DNA of 64,000 nt from Lingula anatina (Eukaryota > Brachiopoda > Lingulata > Lingulida > Lingulidae): the NCBI RefSeq assembly GCF_001039355.2, contig NW_019774836.1, forward strand, positions 285,584-349,583, given 5' to 3'. A model generated the notes under the pieces. It was not told where the DNA came from. It did no database searches and saw only the letters and a list, made by a program, of their open reading frames with translations. Shown one piece after another: positions 50,301-62,395 of this stretch (position 1 is the first letter of the stretch; each line of letters starts with the position of its first letter). The position numbers and the translations under genes are program-made.

Positions 50301-52618
50301 AATTCACTGCAAATTATCCATACTTTTTTGATGAGAACATTTTTCATCTCTTAGCCTACTTTAGTTTAACTGACAGTTGCCGCCTGCTGACGACAGATCA
50401 GCACAGCGCCATCAAGGTTTTCTCCGCGCCATTGTGGGAGTTGGAGACCACCATAGTGCACCCGCACCGTCAGTTCCAACACTTGACTCCTATCAAGGTA
50501 TTTTTTACATCAGGAAACAATTTAAGCTGTGCAACTAACACAATTTGCCCTTTTCTGATCACTTTTATCTGACTGAAAAGATGATATTGTGTAAAACTGT
50601 TATAAAATAGATCCATGAATGTTTGTTATTTACATAGTGTAGCATTATAGTCTCTGTAATGAACTTTTGTCTGAAACATTTTAAGAGGATGTATTTTCCC
50701 CATGTATTTTGGTCCAACTTTAAGTTGCAAATAGTCCTCTTTTAATTATAATAATTATAAAAATTATCATCATTATTTCTTTACTATTTTTTCAATCTTT
50801 TAGGCACATTGGCACCCACTACAAGATTTGATAGTAGTTGGAAGATACCCAGACCCTAATTTCCCAGGATTCACCACCAGGGAACCAAGGTCCATCGATT
50901 TCTTCGAGGCCTCTACGGGAAAATTGGTTTACCAGTTGTATGATCCTGCAGCACCTGGCATAGTTTCTGTAAGTGAAATATTAGATTGTAAATTGCCAAG
51001 TGTCTTGGATTAAGTTGGACAATTCTATATATATGTTTTGTATGTGTCTACAATTATTCTGGGCACTGTGTCTGAGCAATCATATTATTTTTTTTGCATG
51101 CTTTGTATAATTCAATTTTTTTTTGTTTTTCCCCAAACCCCTGGGTCCCATTTCACAACAAGAATGAAATCTTCAAATGCTATAATCAGATAGCCTGTAG
51201 AAAATTGCCTTGCACCATTAGTCTGAAATTTTTGTTTTGAACAGTTAGACTTCTGTTACAGATGCAGAATGTTGACATTGTACCATTGGTCTGAGACTTT
51301 TTTAGGAACAGGTAGACTTGTATGTCACATGCCTAACAATGTGGGAATGAGTTTTTTTTTAATTTTTCATTCCAATTTTTTGCCACAAGCCACAATTGTG
51401 GGCTTGCTGACAGGTGGTTGAGCAGAAGGAAATTAAAGTACTTGCAGTTTTTCAGGATATTTCCTTTAAAATGCAACCAGCAATTTTTGATTTCCTATAT
51501 TTTCCTGTTGGAAATGTAAATGAATCCTGGCATTTCAGGAATCCTCTTTATGTTCATGTCAAATAGACTTTAATTTGATTTTTGGCTTTAGAGTTTTTTT
51601 CCTGTATTTGCATGATTGAAAATTTGACATGATGGCAAGTGCATGTGTTTGGGAACGTGATTTCTGAGAACCAGTGGGGCATTGGTTTCTGAGAATACAG
51701 TCATTGGCCGCATTCGGAACAGTGGACTAACTAGTCTGTGGGTCAAATATGGCCGACCCACTTGAATACTTCCCCACAGGGAATCTATTCAGTGTCTAAT
51801 AGCGGATTAGATGGCAAGGTTTTTAGTGGGTTACCATATTTGACCCGTAGACTGAATGTGGCCATTGAGTTCTTGTGTTGCACATGATTCTGAATATGCA
51901 GACAGTTACGTAACTTCAGTGGTAGGCTTTCTCTATGACCCCATTCCCATAGATTTTAGATTGATCTATCCATGTGGGGAGTCTCACTAGATTACTGTCA
52001 GCTTAGTCGGCTTAAGCGTCTGTCCCGCCAGCTAAAAGCTGTAAGGGGGTAATTAACTGTGGTGCGTGCAATTTAGCGTGAACTCCCAGGGAGTTAGGTC
52101 GATCTAAATCTAAATCTCTGGATCGTTCTAAATCTCTGGGAATGCACCCTATTTGTGTGTGTGCATAGGTTTATCTTTACTGTACATATTTTGTCAGCTT
52201 TCATTAGTTTGTGATTGTAAAGATTCACCAAGTTATTTCATGTGAAATCTGGGGCCTCTTTCAGAAAGCTTGTATTCACTGAATTTGCAAGTGAAAGATT
52301 TTGATTTTTCTTTTTACCATTCCGAAAAATATAAAAGAAAATAGCATGGGAACTTAGATATATATATTCAGCAAGAGAACTAGCAAAGCAAGGCCACATG
52401 TACAGCAAATAAATTCAGTTGTGACTGATTGACGGAGAAGTACCGTGTAATAAGGAATTAATTTTTTTCTAAAAGTGTAAATTTAAATTATATTCATAAA
52501 ATTTTATGTTAGAGCTTTGAGAGGCATAGAAGGGTTTGCTTATCTGTGTTCTGGTGTGATTCTCTTTTTGCAAAATTAAAATGATTAACAAAACTAAGTT
52601 AATTAATAAATAAATAGA

Positions 52619-52653
<35 letters not shown>

Positions 52654-55600
52654 AGGATTAAAATATGTCTGTAATTAGAAGAAAAATTCATTGATTTCTG
52701 TAAGTGTTACATGCATAGCTGAGTTGTTTGGTTAAGTGTTAACACTAATCTCGTTATAGATCCACTTAATGTAACAGTCAGGCATGAGATCAAGAGCTGC
52801 AAGTCAGCAGAAATGTGTGGTCCTTATGAAAGTGTGGTCATTACATGTGATTTCTGCTTTGACAAACATGTAAGACCCCATTTCCAGAGATTAGATGGAT
52901 CTACTTTAGATCGACCTAACTCTCTGGGGGTTCACGCCTAATAGCTGTCAGCCCAGCGAACACGAAAGTCAATTACCCCCTTAGAGCTTGTAGTAGGCAG
53001 GACAGACATTTAAGCCGGATTATCTGACAGTAATCTAGTGAGACTCCCTGCGGGGATAGATCGAACTAAAAGCTCTGGGAATACAGCCTAAAATTGCCCT
53101 GTGAGCCAGCTCAGTCAGGACACATTTTGTGACACGACATTTACACTGTAATGACTTCAAGGCAAATATAATCACGATATACAGTGTTTTCATTGGTATA
53201 AAGCAAGAACAATTTCCCATGTAAATTGCAGTTAAGGTAGTTATCTCCTAATCAGCACTTCATCAGTTTCAGTCTCTATTATGAGTGACTCAAAAACCAA
53301 CTTCAAGCCCAAAAATAGGTTTATGATTTATTTTCTTGTTAGTTTTTAAAAATCTGCTTATACGAAGCAAGCGAACTTTTAAAGACTATTGAATGAATAT
53401 TTAAAAGAAGCACTAACAAAATGTGATTAAAAAAAAAATTACATTAATTAATTTTTTTTTCAAATTTAATTGGAATTTTCTGTCTCCTTATTATGCCAGT
53501 AAAAAATGGGAGACGTCAAAGGTAGTCCCTGCTTTATTTTCTAAATAATTTTTTTTCCTTGTAATAATCTCTTAAAGAGATTTTTACAGAAGGTAGTCAT
53601 CTAGTCGCGAGGTCCGATGGCAAGCACATATTCCAAAATAATTGTGATAACTGCTGTTTTGGTGGAAAAATAGAATTTATTATTATTCTGTGAGTAATTA
53701 ACAATGTATTTACTGTGAAAAACGGGTCTCATATGAAGAGCTTTTATCCCTTTATCATAACATATAGCCATCACCCATGTTTCTGTCAGCGATGCAGCTT
53801 CCATGCACTTTCAGAGATAGCGCAATTTGTGGAAAACCATTTTACCTGTTGCCTTCAAACTTACAGAACTGATGAATATTCATAAAATAAAACTCAAGTT
53901 TGAAAATCAGCTTGATGGAACCATAAGCCCATAATTGCTAAATGAAATTTATTTTGAATTTACTAACTGTATAATGTCTGTATAGGCTTTGCTGTCTAGT
54001 TTGGTGTAAGATAGTATGTTTTGATATGAGTTTTACTGTTATTCATAGGTAGATTATTAGCTTTTAATACTTTTAAGTGACTAAACAGAGAATATAATAC
54101 CCAGCATGCCCTGGTTCATATAATACCCAGCATGCCCTGGTTCATATAATACCCAGCATGCCCTGGTTCATAAGGGAAGAACTTGAAAGTTGCAGCCATG
54201 GATCATGATACAGCCATTTTCATAAATATGTTTGCCACACAGTATTTTTCTGTGAGTGACCTTTTGCAGATTACACAGGCAATCCCTGTGGTTGTAACAC
54301 AATACTTTGTATAATGTCTGAAAACAAGGAGATTGAATTGGCATTTCCATAAATATTGCACGTGAAGAGACACTTTTGAAGCAGAAGATACTATTCAAAT
54401 TCAGCCAAACTTTGTTTTTTTATGAGATGTGCAATATTAAAAGAAAAAAAAAATAAAAAAGAAAGATAACAAGCTGATTATTTTAATGTTGTTCAGAAAA
54501 TGAAATGTCTACAGAATGGATATAAAACTCAAAAGATTTTGCCTTGATAGTTTTATTAGAATTAAAGGTCAAAAGAAGAGGAATTGGAAATACTTGTTTT
54601 GGCTTCTTTTTTTTTTTTTTAAACTTTTCTACAAACAGTCTTGATACTTAATACAGTATATGATGTTTGCAGAAAGGATTTAAAAAAACTCTTTCTTAGG
54701 GCGTATTCCCAGAGCTTTTAGATCGATCTATCCCTGCGGGGAGTCTCACTAGATTACTGTCAGATAATCCGGCTTAAATGTCCGTCCCGCCTACTACAAG
54801 CTGTAAGGGGGTAATTAACTTTCGTGCCTGCTCAGCTGACAGCTATTTAGCATGAACCCCCAGGGAGTTAGGTCGATCTAAAGTAGATCGATCTAATCTC
54901 TGGGAATGGGGTCTTACTTTCTGCTACAGTCCCAGTCAAACGGTAAATCATTCAGGCTGGATTTTATTTTATTTTTAAAATCTAAAGCTTAGGCTGTATT
55001 CCCAGAGCTTTTAGATCGATCTATCCCCGCGGGGAGTCTCACTAGATTACTGTCAGATAATCTGGCTTAAATGTCCGTCCGGCCCACTACAAGCTGTAAG
55101 GGGGTAATTAACTTTCATGTCCGCCCGGCTGACAGCTATTTAGCGTGAACCCCCAGGGAGTTAGGACGATCTAAAGTAGATCGATCTAATCTCTGGAAAT
55201 GGGGTCTTAGAGTCATTTAGAAAGATGCAAAACTGTTAAGGAGCCTCTGAGCTTACACCAATAGAAGGTTTATAACCCCTTGATACTGGGAAGCATGTCA
55301 TGTTAATCTGTTAATTTGATTGTTTTCTGCAAAGAGATAAATTAATATTTCAGTGTTAATCTCTTTAACTGATTACATTGGGCAGAAGACCCCTGTAGAG
55401 TGCAATCAACCTAACTAGGTCAACATGTTCTGAACAGCCCATTGGCAGTGGTTTGGACAACTGAGGATGTAGATATTTAAATTTTCATCAAGAGGATCTC
55501 ATCATGAGCAGACAATTAACCTTTTTAAATATTTTAAAATATAGTAAAATATTGAAATAGTTTTGTCACTTAAAAGTTAACCCATTTCTGATGTTTTCTT

Positions 55601-58600
55601 TAAAGTTTCATCAAAATCCGTTTTTAACTTTCAGCAAAATGTTGCCAACAAACTGACAGACTAACAGAACCAGAAACAGTGATAGGCCTTTTAACTTAAC
55701 TCAAGCTGTATTTGTTTCTGATTTTATTTTCTTTATTTATTATTATCATTTTTTTTTTGTTTTTATGAACAATCATTAGTCTGATGTATTTCCTTTGAGT
55801 TCTTATACAATAAAAAAAATCTGTGCATCTTCCTGCCTACCAGACATGCCATATTGTCTCTCTCCTGTGCATAGTACAACAGTGCTAATTTTCTTCAATT
55901 CTGCATAAAATGGGTTATCACTTTAAAATGTTTCTTACAAAAGCACCAAGTCTTATGATAAATAATATTCTAGGTGCTGGCAATCAGATGGCCAAAAGAA
56001 ATCTATGTCCTGATGTCGTTACAGCAACTTCAAATTTTAAACCTACAATGATCCATAAGTTACTTTCTGAAGAAAAGCCGTCTTTGCGCTGAATTCCTTC
56101 TCAGACATGGCACTCCAGTGATATCCCAGACACTGGCTAATGGCGTCCTCTAACGAATCTAAATCTTTGCAACTGTGTTCCACCCATTCCTGTATATCTA
56201 ATGGCAAAGATGAAATGAGGTAAGAAAAGTCCTCCTCTTGAGGTACATCATTTAGGGGTATGCCATTCAATTTTAAAATATTGCCACAATTACTATCGCT
56301 GCATCCACTGTTTTGCGTATTATTTAATTGATCAGTTGTTGGGAGGCTGTTACCATCATTGCCATTTATGTGGTCAGAGGTCAAAATTTGGACACTTGGT
56401 TTCATGATGATGTCACACGAGGCCACCATGAGGTGCTGAAGACCATGCTGCCATCTGGCGATCATTAGCAGCACTGGTGCTTCAATTGGCATGCTTATTA
56501 CAAGTGATTTCATGTGATGGAACCCTTGGATTAAAATCCTGAAGACCTCCGTTCGTGAAAGTAGGCAGTCGTCCATCTGGCAGAAGAAGATGGCAAAAAT
56601 GTGCAATGATGAATGATAGTGCTTCACCATGGCCTCCATCAGTTCTTGTGTAATTGGAGTCCACAAAGTGTCCAAGACAAGACTGAACATGAGCGGATTG
56701 TCTGTAATGCATTCTGGGAACAGTGGACGGTCTTGGAACCTATAGTGCACTTTAAGGTCTGGCTTGACCTGGTGGACCACTGTCCAGTTGATAGTGGGAG
56801 TGGTTACTTCGATACTGTGTGTGTCATCAAGTAGACAGAGGGTGGACAGCTTCTTCCTGGCCAGTTTACAGATGATATCAGTGTTGAGGATATGTGCCGA
56901 AACACTGAGGTTTTCCACGTCAAAGTTGCCAAGTCTTTGCATGGAATTCGTGCACGATTTTGGGAAGTAACATTCCAGTTGGGAAATGTTTTCAATTGGT
57001 CCATCCATCTCTAGCATATTAAGAAGGGTTACAGGCGCGTTATCTTTGTTGAGTGTGTGAGAAATGGGGTCTTGAAACTCGATGAATTTGGGGAAGGAAA
57101 CTTTAATGCTGGCATTAGTCTTCCTACCTAAAGATATATAAAAAAATATTTAACCCATAGTGTTACAAGCAATACCATCTGTATTCATGAGTACAAAAGT
57201 GTCAGGTAGCTCATATAACATAATGACAAATGAGATAAATGTCAATTTGCACTTCATTAGCACCACTAACGATTGTAAACTTGTTATCAAGTGAGAAAAA
57301 GCAAATGAGGTTCAAAACAATTATATTTAGTTTATTTTGTTGCCACTTCAAGCCTTCCTAATGAAGTATCATTTGGATAATTTTTGGGACTGCATGCATG
57401 TACTAGTACATGTAAAGTTCCCCATGCTAGCACAATAAACAGGGATTTATTTTTTCAATCTTTGGACAGTTTGTGAAGGTTGTGAGTGCCAATTCCCTTG
57501 ATAATGAAGTGATAACAATTCCATTTAGCACACATCATACAATTATGCATTACATATTCCACCAATTTGCCCAGGGCAAATTTATTGATGCACTTCTACA
57601 TAGTATAATACATAATGTGTGGTATTTGCTGGTGCTTGGAAAGACTGTGAACATGGGTAAAAGCGCAAAAAGAAAAGCCAACAGTTCCCCAGCCGGAAAA
57701 ACTTGTAACTCAGTAACATTTTTAATATAAACATGATGTTCCAACCAGTGGAGGATTCAGAGGGGGGTGGGGGGGGAGGGGGGGGGTCAGGGAGGTCCTG
57801 ACCAACCTTTCCATTTCTGCAAAAAATCTCACCAGTGATCCCCTCTTGAAATTAGAATTTTGACCAGCTGAATCATAGTTCTAAACCATACTAAAAGGCA
57901 CTGTTCGCCTTCAAAAATACCAAAAAGTTTTGGGGCCCTTCAGCTGGCCCCCAACCCCAAGCCAAGGGGGGCGGGAAGGGTCTGCTTTGTTTCCGTGGAC
58001 CCCATCCTTCTAATAACACTCGCTCCACTGTACCTCACACATGGCACAGGTTCTGGGTGGCATTAGAGATGCTTTCTTTATAAAATAAGCCACATTTTGG
58101 AAGGAACTAGTCCGTGGCAGTGTCACAACTCTCAGTCTTACTTATGTCAGCCAAAGAGTGCACGACTTCATGTTGTCTAGTCTGGACTACGTGGTGAAGT
58201 TTATTGGAGACTTTCTGGGAGAATTTCTTCATACGGGTGCAACTTTTTGCAACCTGATGATATAAAATTGCATGAAAAAGGTTTAAGACAACAGGAAAAT
58301 ATGGCACAATGTAAATCATGTTGGATTACATAAAAAGTGTAATTTATCACTGAAAAGACTTTTCAATCTGTTTGATCCAACAGACTCCAAGAAAATGTAT
58401 GCTATAAAGTATTACTATATAAGATTTAAAAAAACAGGTTATTTGACAAATTCATCATAAAAAAGGTCAATCAATCAATAAGTCTTGTAATATTTGAGTA
58501 CTATGTGATAGGTCTCTCATTCACTTGCAATTAACCAATATCTCATTCATTCATTCATTCATTCATTCATTCAATCACCTGCTCCAGTATTCCTTGCATG

Positions 58601-61600
58601 TCTTGTAACTCGTGACTCTCCAGGTAGTTCATCTCAACCTCCTGAAAGTACGGCCCGAAATTCTGCACGGTCATCCTCACGCTCTCCTCGTCATCGTTCT
58701 CAACAGAGCACCTGCCAGCGGGCTGCTTGCTTGTGAAGCTGTACGTCTCTGTGGGCTTTTTGACAAACGTCTTCCAAGCCATTGTAGTGAAGAGGCATGA
58801 TTTCCAACTAGGGATTGCCCTGGTGGCAACTATTTTGTCTGCCCAGGGAAGATAGGAGAGAATTTGTACCACTATGTCTAGATTGATGTCAAGCACTGAT
58901 GTTGTTGGTTGGTCTTCTTCTGCTGGGTTCATACTGTTATGATTGGACGGCAGTGCGTGCCTTTTGAGACAGATGGGTGATTGACCTTGGTCAAAGTTAC
59001 ATTACTTCTTTGAGTCACTTTATGACATTCTTGAGGTCAACATGGCGTCTTCCAATTTGTGTAAATTGTGACCTTTACAAAATAATCACTAAACAGTGTC
59101 ACAAAAATCAGCTGTCTGATTGTCTTTCATCTAATAGAAGAGGGCATTCACTGCCTGCCTAATAGATATAAAGTCATTGTCAAGACCACCAAATAACTTT
59201 TAGAGGTCTGGAAATTTTTTCTTCTTTAATCACTGTTATCACAAAGTGCATGATAAAGTTGGGAGTCAGATTCCAATGTGAGATCTTCCTTGTCCAATAT
59301 ATTTCTCAGATTAATTAGGCCACTGAGTTTTCACTTTGCCTGCTGATGACTTAGGAATGACAAATGCTGCTACTGTGCCTCAGCCTGCAATAAGAAATCA
59401 GTAGATGAGGAATCTTACCACTATAAAATCAATGAGGCTTTGTGCAATTTTTTATACGAGTGCCACATCCAGTTTACTTCTGGTATTTAAAAGTGTTAAA
59501 CAAGATAATATACATTTTGTTTATAGTAATGTATTGAAGACCCTGAGTTTCACAGCTGATTATTATTTAGAAAATCACCTGACAACTGACAACATGGTTC
59601 AGTCACAAGGCTTTTGCCAGAGAGCCATCCAGGAATTATTTGGACAGCAACTGGCCTTAAAGTAGGCCTATTTTAAAGACAGTTATACAGCTGGCAAAGT
59701 TTAAGGAATATGATGGGTTGAGGATTTGACTTTCTTGGGTTGTACTCCCTGTAAATTGGTGATGGAATCACAGGTTCACATATATTGTACTGTCTCCCTG
59801 TACTACATCAGGTCCTGTGGAAACCAGGGTAATGTTGATACTCCCCTGCACCATTACTCCCCCGCACCGATACTCCCCCAAACCACATCGATACAACTCC
59901 ACACCAATAGATCCCTGCATTGATACATCCCCTGTAAAATTGGCGAAGTAGGTGCACCGTTACTCCACCACACAGATACTCCCCCACAGCATTGCTTCCT
60001 CGCATCGATGCTGTGGAGTATCAGTGCGGGGATGTATAGGGATGTAACCAGGAAACCCCTGCTCTGTCATTTCTGATTACTGCTGATAGTAATTTTTCAT
60101 TAAACTCTGCTTTATCCTAAGGTGGTTTTAGGTTAACCAATCAAGCATATATAATAAAAGGTTTTCCTTAATTCTATTAATCCTGTAAGTAACCAAAGAG
60201 CTCACCTGAGTGGTAAGGTGTGTTGATTGATGGAAAATATGTTTCCTGTCATCAGCTAGGTGTAAATTGAAATAAGACTGCCTGGATTGTTTTTTCATTC
60301 TTTTTGTCCTCTACCCTTTCTTTTTTATGTGTGTATGATAATTAATTGTTATTAGGTGACAAAAGTTGGAAGGGCCTGGCACACTACATGTATCCTTGTA
60401 CTGGTCTCACTCAGATAATAAAAGAATACCACTGGGAAAAGATTTTACACAGTTGCAAACCGTAGATTGATCAATACCGAGTGAGAGCAATAAGAAAATT
60501 CCGCTGAATCTAAAGGCTGATTAATTTTTATATCTGCAGTGACTTTTGTCTTGACAATAATGTGAACCGGATGTTTTTAAACATAACATACCAGCGGTAG
60601 ATTAAGGGGGATGTCAAGGTGGTCCTGACCCCCCCCCCCCTCTTTTGATGTCTGAAAAAAATCACACCTATGGTCCCCTCTTGAAAATAGAATTTTGACT
60701 AGATGAATCATAGCTCTAAACCATACCAAATGGCACTGATCACCCTCCTAAATACCAAATTTTTTGGGGTCCCTTTAGTGGGCCATGCCAAAGGGGGGGT
60801 GGGCTTGGCATCTGCAGACCTCCCCCCCTCACTTCAAATAATCCTGCATACACACTGTGAATAAACAAGGGGATGTCACATGCACAAGTACCATGGACCG
60901 CATTGATGGTCGGTGCATATGACATATGTCATGGTGGACCTGGAGAATAAATTTAAAGCCCCAAATGCAACAAATCGTATGTTTGTGCCAAAAATAAATG
61001 CATGCAAGATTGGCCATGCCTGGATCTTTTGCCCCAGCCACCCAAAGTGGTTTTGAATCTCTGATTTCATGTAATGTTACCTTAATCCTCTTAGGTTTGT
61101 GTTAAGGACTGCAGACAGGTACTGTCATGTGACATATTGGCTACATGTACATTACAGACTGCAGTCGGTCAATACTCACACTGTTACTATACATTTTCAT
61201 CCACCTTCTCAAAATACCAGTAGATTTTTAAATATGAAACTAAGGCAGCTCTGTCAATTCTTCATGAAAAAAACATCCTCTGATGCTCATTCTCTGATTG
61301 CTGTTCGTCTCTGCAGCGTTTATCTAAGCTGACACAAGATGTCATTGTATCTCTATGAAACACGGCCCCAACTAAAGGTCAGTTCCGCAATTCAGGTCAG
61401 CTGACATGAGGCTTGGTAAACAGATTGTAAGGTCAGATAAGGTGCAGTTTGTTATTATTTCTTTCAGATTAAGTATTCATTTATCATTCCCTACCCCAAA
61501 TTATAGAATATCTTTAATATGTATTCAGACTATAAGCAACAATTGTTGTGTATCAAGCATGAAATTTAATGAAAAATTACAATTTTTTTTTCTCTTTGTA

Positions 61601-61739
61601 TGTGCTTCAGTTAATGATCAAATTGTTAACCCCCCCCAATGTTTTTTTTACATAATGGTGGTAATGGGAACATTCTCATCTTCAAAATTTCAGCTCAATA
61701 AGTTCAACTCCCAGGGGGATGTTCTGTGCTCAGGAATGG
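47383..61739 (+). CDS. DDB2: DNA damage-binding protein 2, nearly complete
   Basis: WD40 lesion sensor that binds UV photoproducts and, through DDB1, forms a CUL4 ubiquitin ligase starting global-genome nucleotide excision repair. Exons in phase: 47383-47979, 48285-48476, 48787-48935, 49457-49556, 49805-49982, 50355-50497, 50804-50968 and 61694-61739. The first codes for about 199 Lys/Ser-rich residues with a nuclear signal (KGKRKRK), longer than the vertebrate N-terminus. The propeller shows [28 protein letters not shown] with the DDB1-binding WDxR, the lesion-inserting FQH in [11 protein letters not shown], and [10 protein letters not shown]. Exon 8 gives [16 protein letters not shown], matching the start of the last blade, and its donor is the first unit of a minisatellite. 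The final exon is unresolved; a phase-matching candidate at 62501-62529 would end GLGQTSQTE but lacks the expected last beta strand. Intron 7 is 10.7 kb and holds an F-box gene. Confidence 0.93.
51943..52142 (+). mobile_element. Foldback MITE, copy 1 of 4
   Basis: Starts ATTCCCATAGATTTTAGATT and ends TCTAAATCTCTGGGAAT, with the shared core GGGGAGTCTCACTAGATTAC and CTGTAAGGGGGTAATTAACT. This copy is the most diverged of the four. Confidence 0.7.
52613..52654. repeat. (AAAT)n microsatellite
   Basis: About ten tetramer units in DDB2 intron 7. Confidence 0.9.
52870..53092 (-). mobile_element. Foldback MITE, copy 2 of 4 (reverse orientation)
   Basis: Reads TAAGACCCCATTTCCAGAG at the left and GCTCTGGGAATACAGCCTAA at the right, the reverse complement of copies 3 and 4. 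The core contains GTAATCTAGTGAGACTCCCT. Confidence 0.8.
53863..53925 (+). repeat. Fragment of a dispersed repeat also at 62928-62990
   Basis: CTGATGAATATTCATAAAA followed by a CAAGTTTGAAAATCAGC-like stretch matches the entry to the 159-bp tandem array near the window end. This shows that array is built from a dispersed repeat. Confidence 0.65.
54093..54170. repeat. Three perfect 26-bp tandem units
   Basis: The unit TATAATACCCAGCATGCCCT plus GGTTCA occurs three times without change. Perfect identity points to recent expansion. Confidence 0.95.
54697..54916 (+). mobile_element. Foldback MITE, copy 3 of 4
   Basis: Starts TTAGGGCGTATTCCCAGAGC, ends TCTCTGGGAATGGGGTCTTA. Palindromic AGATCGATCT blocks lie near both ends. 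About 80 bp separates it from copy 4 in the same orientation. Confidence 0.85.
54990..55209 (+). mobile_element. Foldback MITE, copy 4 of 4
   Basis: Starts TTAGGCTGTATTCCCAGAGC and ends CTCTGGAAATGGGGTCTTA. Very similar to copy 3 over its full length, so one may derive from the other by local duplication or recent insertion. Confidence 0.85.
56043..58932 (-). CDS. F-box protein, FBXO33/FBXO39-like, nested in DDB2 intron
   Basis: Substrate-receptor type subunit of SCF (SKP1-CUL1-F-box) ubiquitin ligases, inferred from the F-box. Three exons fit by phase: 58932-58579, 58253-58142 and 57127-56043; about 516 aa. The F-box is at residues about 14-56 ([20 protein letters not shown], then [15 protein letters not shown]). 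It is followed by a stretch ([18 protein letters not shown], then [18 protein letters not shown]) resembling the region after the F-box in FBXO39-type proteins, then a long region with weak LRR-like spacing and no repeat clear enough to count. The start is the first ATG of an open first exon. The gene lies wholly inside DDB2 intron 7, on the opposite strand. The substrate is unknown. Confidence 0.75.
57749..58025 (+). repeat. G-rich dispersed repeat, copy 1
   Basis: The phrases GTCCTGACCAACC, GATCCCCTCTTGAAA, GAATTTTGACCAGCTGAATC and TCTAAACCATACTAAAAGGC are shared in order with 60595-60843, both preceded by a G-rich run. About 250 bp, non-coding, in intron 2 of the F-box gene. Confidence 0.75.
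58543..58573. repeat. (ATTC)n microsatellite
   Basis: About seven tetramer units immediately downstream of the exon 1 donor of the F-box gene (58578-58573 on the minus strand). Confidence 0.9.
59830..60020. repeat. Imperfect GATACTCCCCC/GCACC-type repeat
   Basis: Words such as GATACTCCCC, GCACCATTACTCCCC, GCACCGATACTCCCCC and GCACCGTTACTCCACC recur irregularly, ending in an inverted version (GTGGAGTATCAGTGCGGGG). Frames through it are repeat artefacts. Confidence 0.6.
60595..60843 (+). repeat. G-rich dispersed repeat, copy 2
   Basis: Homologous to 57749-58025: GGTCCTGACCCCC, GGTCCCCTCTTGAAA, AATTTTGACTAGATGAATCA and TCTAAACCATACCAAATGGC in the same order. Confidence 0.75.
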
Positions 61740-62395
61740 GTGAGTATATGTGGTAGGAATGGGTGAGTATTTGTAATAGGAATGAGTATGTGTGGAAGTA
61801 ATGGGTGAGTATTTGTGATAGGAATGGGTGAGTATATGTTGTAGGAATGGGTGAATATTTGTGATAGGAATGGGTGAGTATATGTGATAGGAATGGGTGA
61901 GTATTTGTGGTAGGAATGGGTGAATATATGTTGTAGGAATGGGTGAATATTTGTGATAGGAATGGGTGAGTATATGTGATAGGAATGGGTGAGTATTTGT
62001 GATAGGAATGGGTGAGATTATGTGATAGGCATGGATGTGTACATGTGAAAAGAAAAGATGAGTATAGATCAGGATGTTGAGTATATGACTGTGATAGGAA
62101 TGGGTGAGTATTTGTTATAGGAATGGGTGAGTTTTTGTAATAGGAATGGGTGAGTGTATGTTGTAGGAAAGGGTGAGTATGTGTGGTAGGAATGGTTATG
62201 TGTGATAGGAATGGGTGAGTATATGTTGTAGGAATGGTTGAGTGTATGTGATAGGAATAAGTGAGTATATGTAATAGGAATGTGTGAGTATATGTGATAG
62301 GAATGGGTGAGTATTTGTGATAGGAATGGGTGAGTATTTGTGATAGGAATGGGTGAGTATATGTAATAGGAATGTGTGAGTATCTGTAAATTAGA
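61733..62395 (+). repeat. Splice-donor minisatellite, 23-bp unit, about 28 units
   Basis: The unit is close to GGAATGGGTGAGTATATGTG plus ATA. The first unit contains the last seven bases of DDB2 exon 8 (GGAATGG) and its donor (GTGAGTAT). About 15 of the later units keep ATGGGTGAGT intact. Units alternate TATATG and TATTTG in places, hinting at a 46-bp higher-order period, and a diverged patch lies near 62030-62090. Confidence 0.93.

Larger units (their letters stand above)
50969..56042. other. DDB2 intron 7, left part
   Basis: No exon of DDB2 is found here. The stretch holds four copies of a 200-220-bp foldback element, a 26-bp tandem repeat, an AAAT microsatellite and a fragment (53863-53925) of the repeat at 62928-62990. 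Confidence 0.55.
58933..61693. other. DDB2 intron 7, right part (5' flank of the F-box gene)
   Basis: No DDB2 exon and no independent gene were found. It contains an imperfect C-rich repeat at 59830-60020 and the second G-rich dispersed repeat. The promoter of the F-box gene must lie in its left end, but no motif is assignable. Confidence 0.5.

Noticed and set aside
55910-56092. MGYHF at 55910, resembling the last-blade MGYH of DDB2
   Set aside because: An in-frame stop lies just upstream, there is no acceptor, and the following residues do not match; exon 8 at 61694 fits far better.
57473-57730. 85-codon plus-strand frame in intron 2 of the F-box gene
   Set aside because: No domain-like features or splice sites; it does not continue DDB2.
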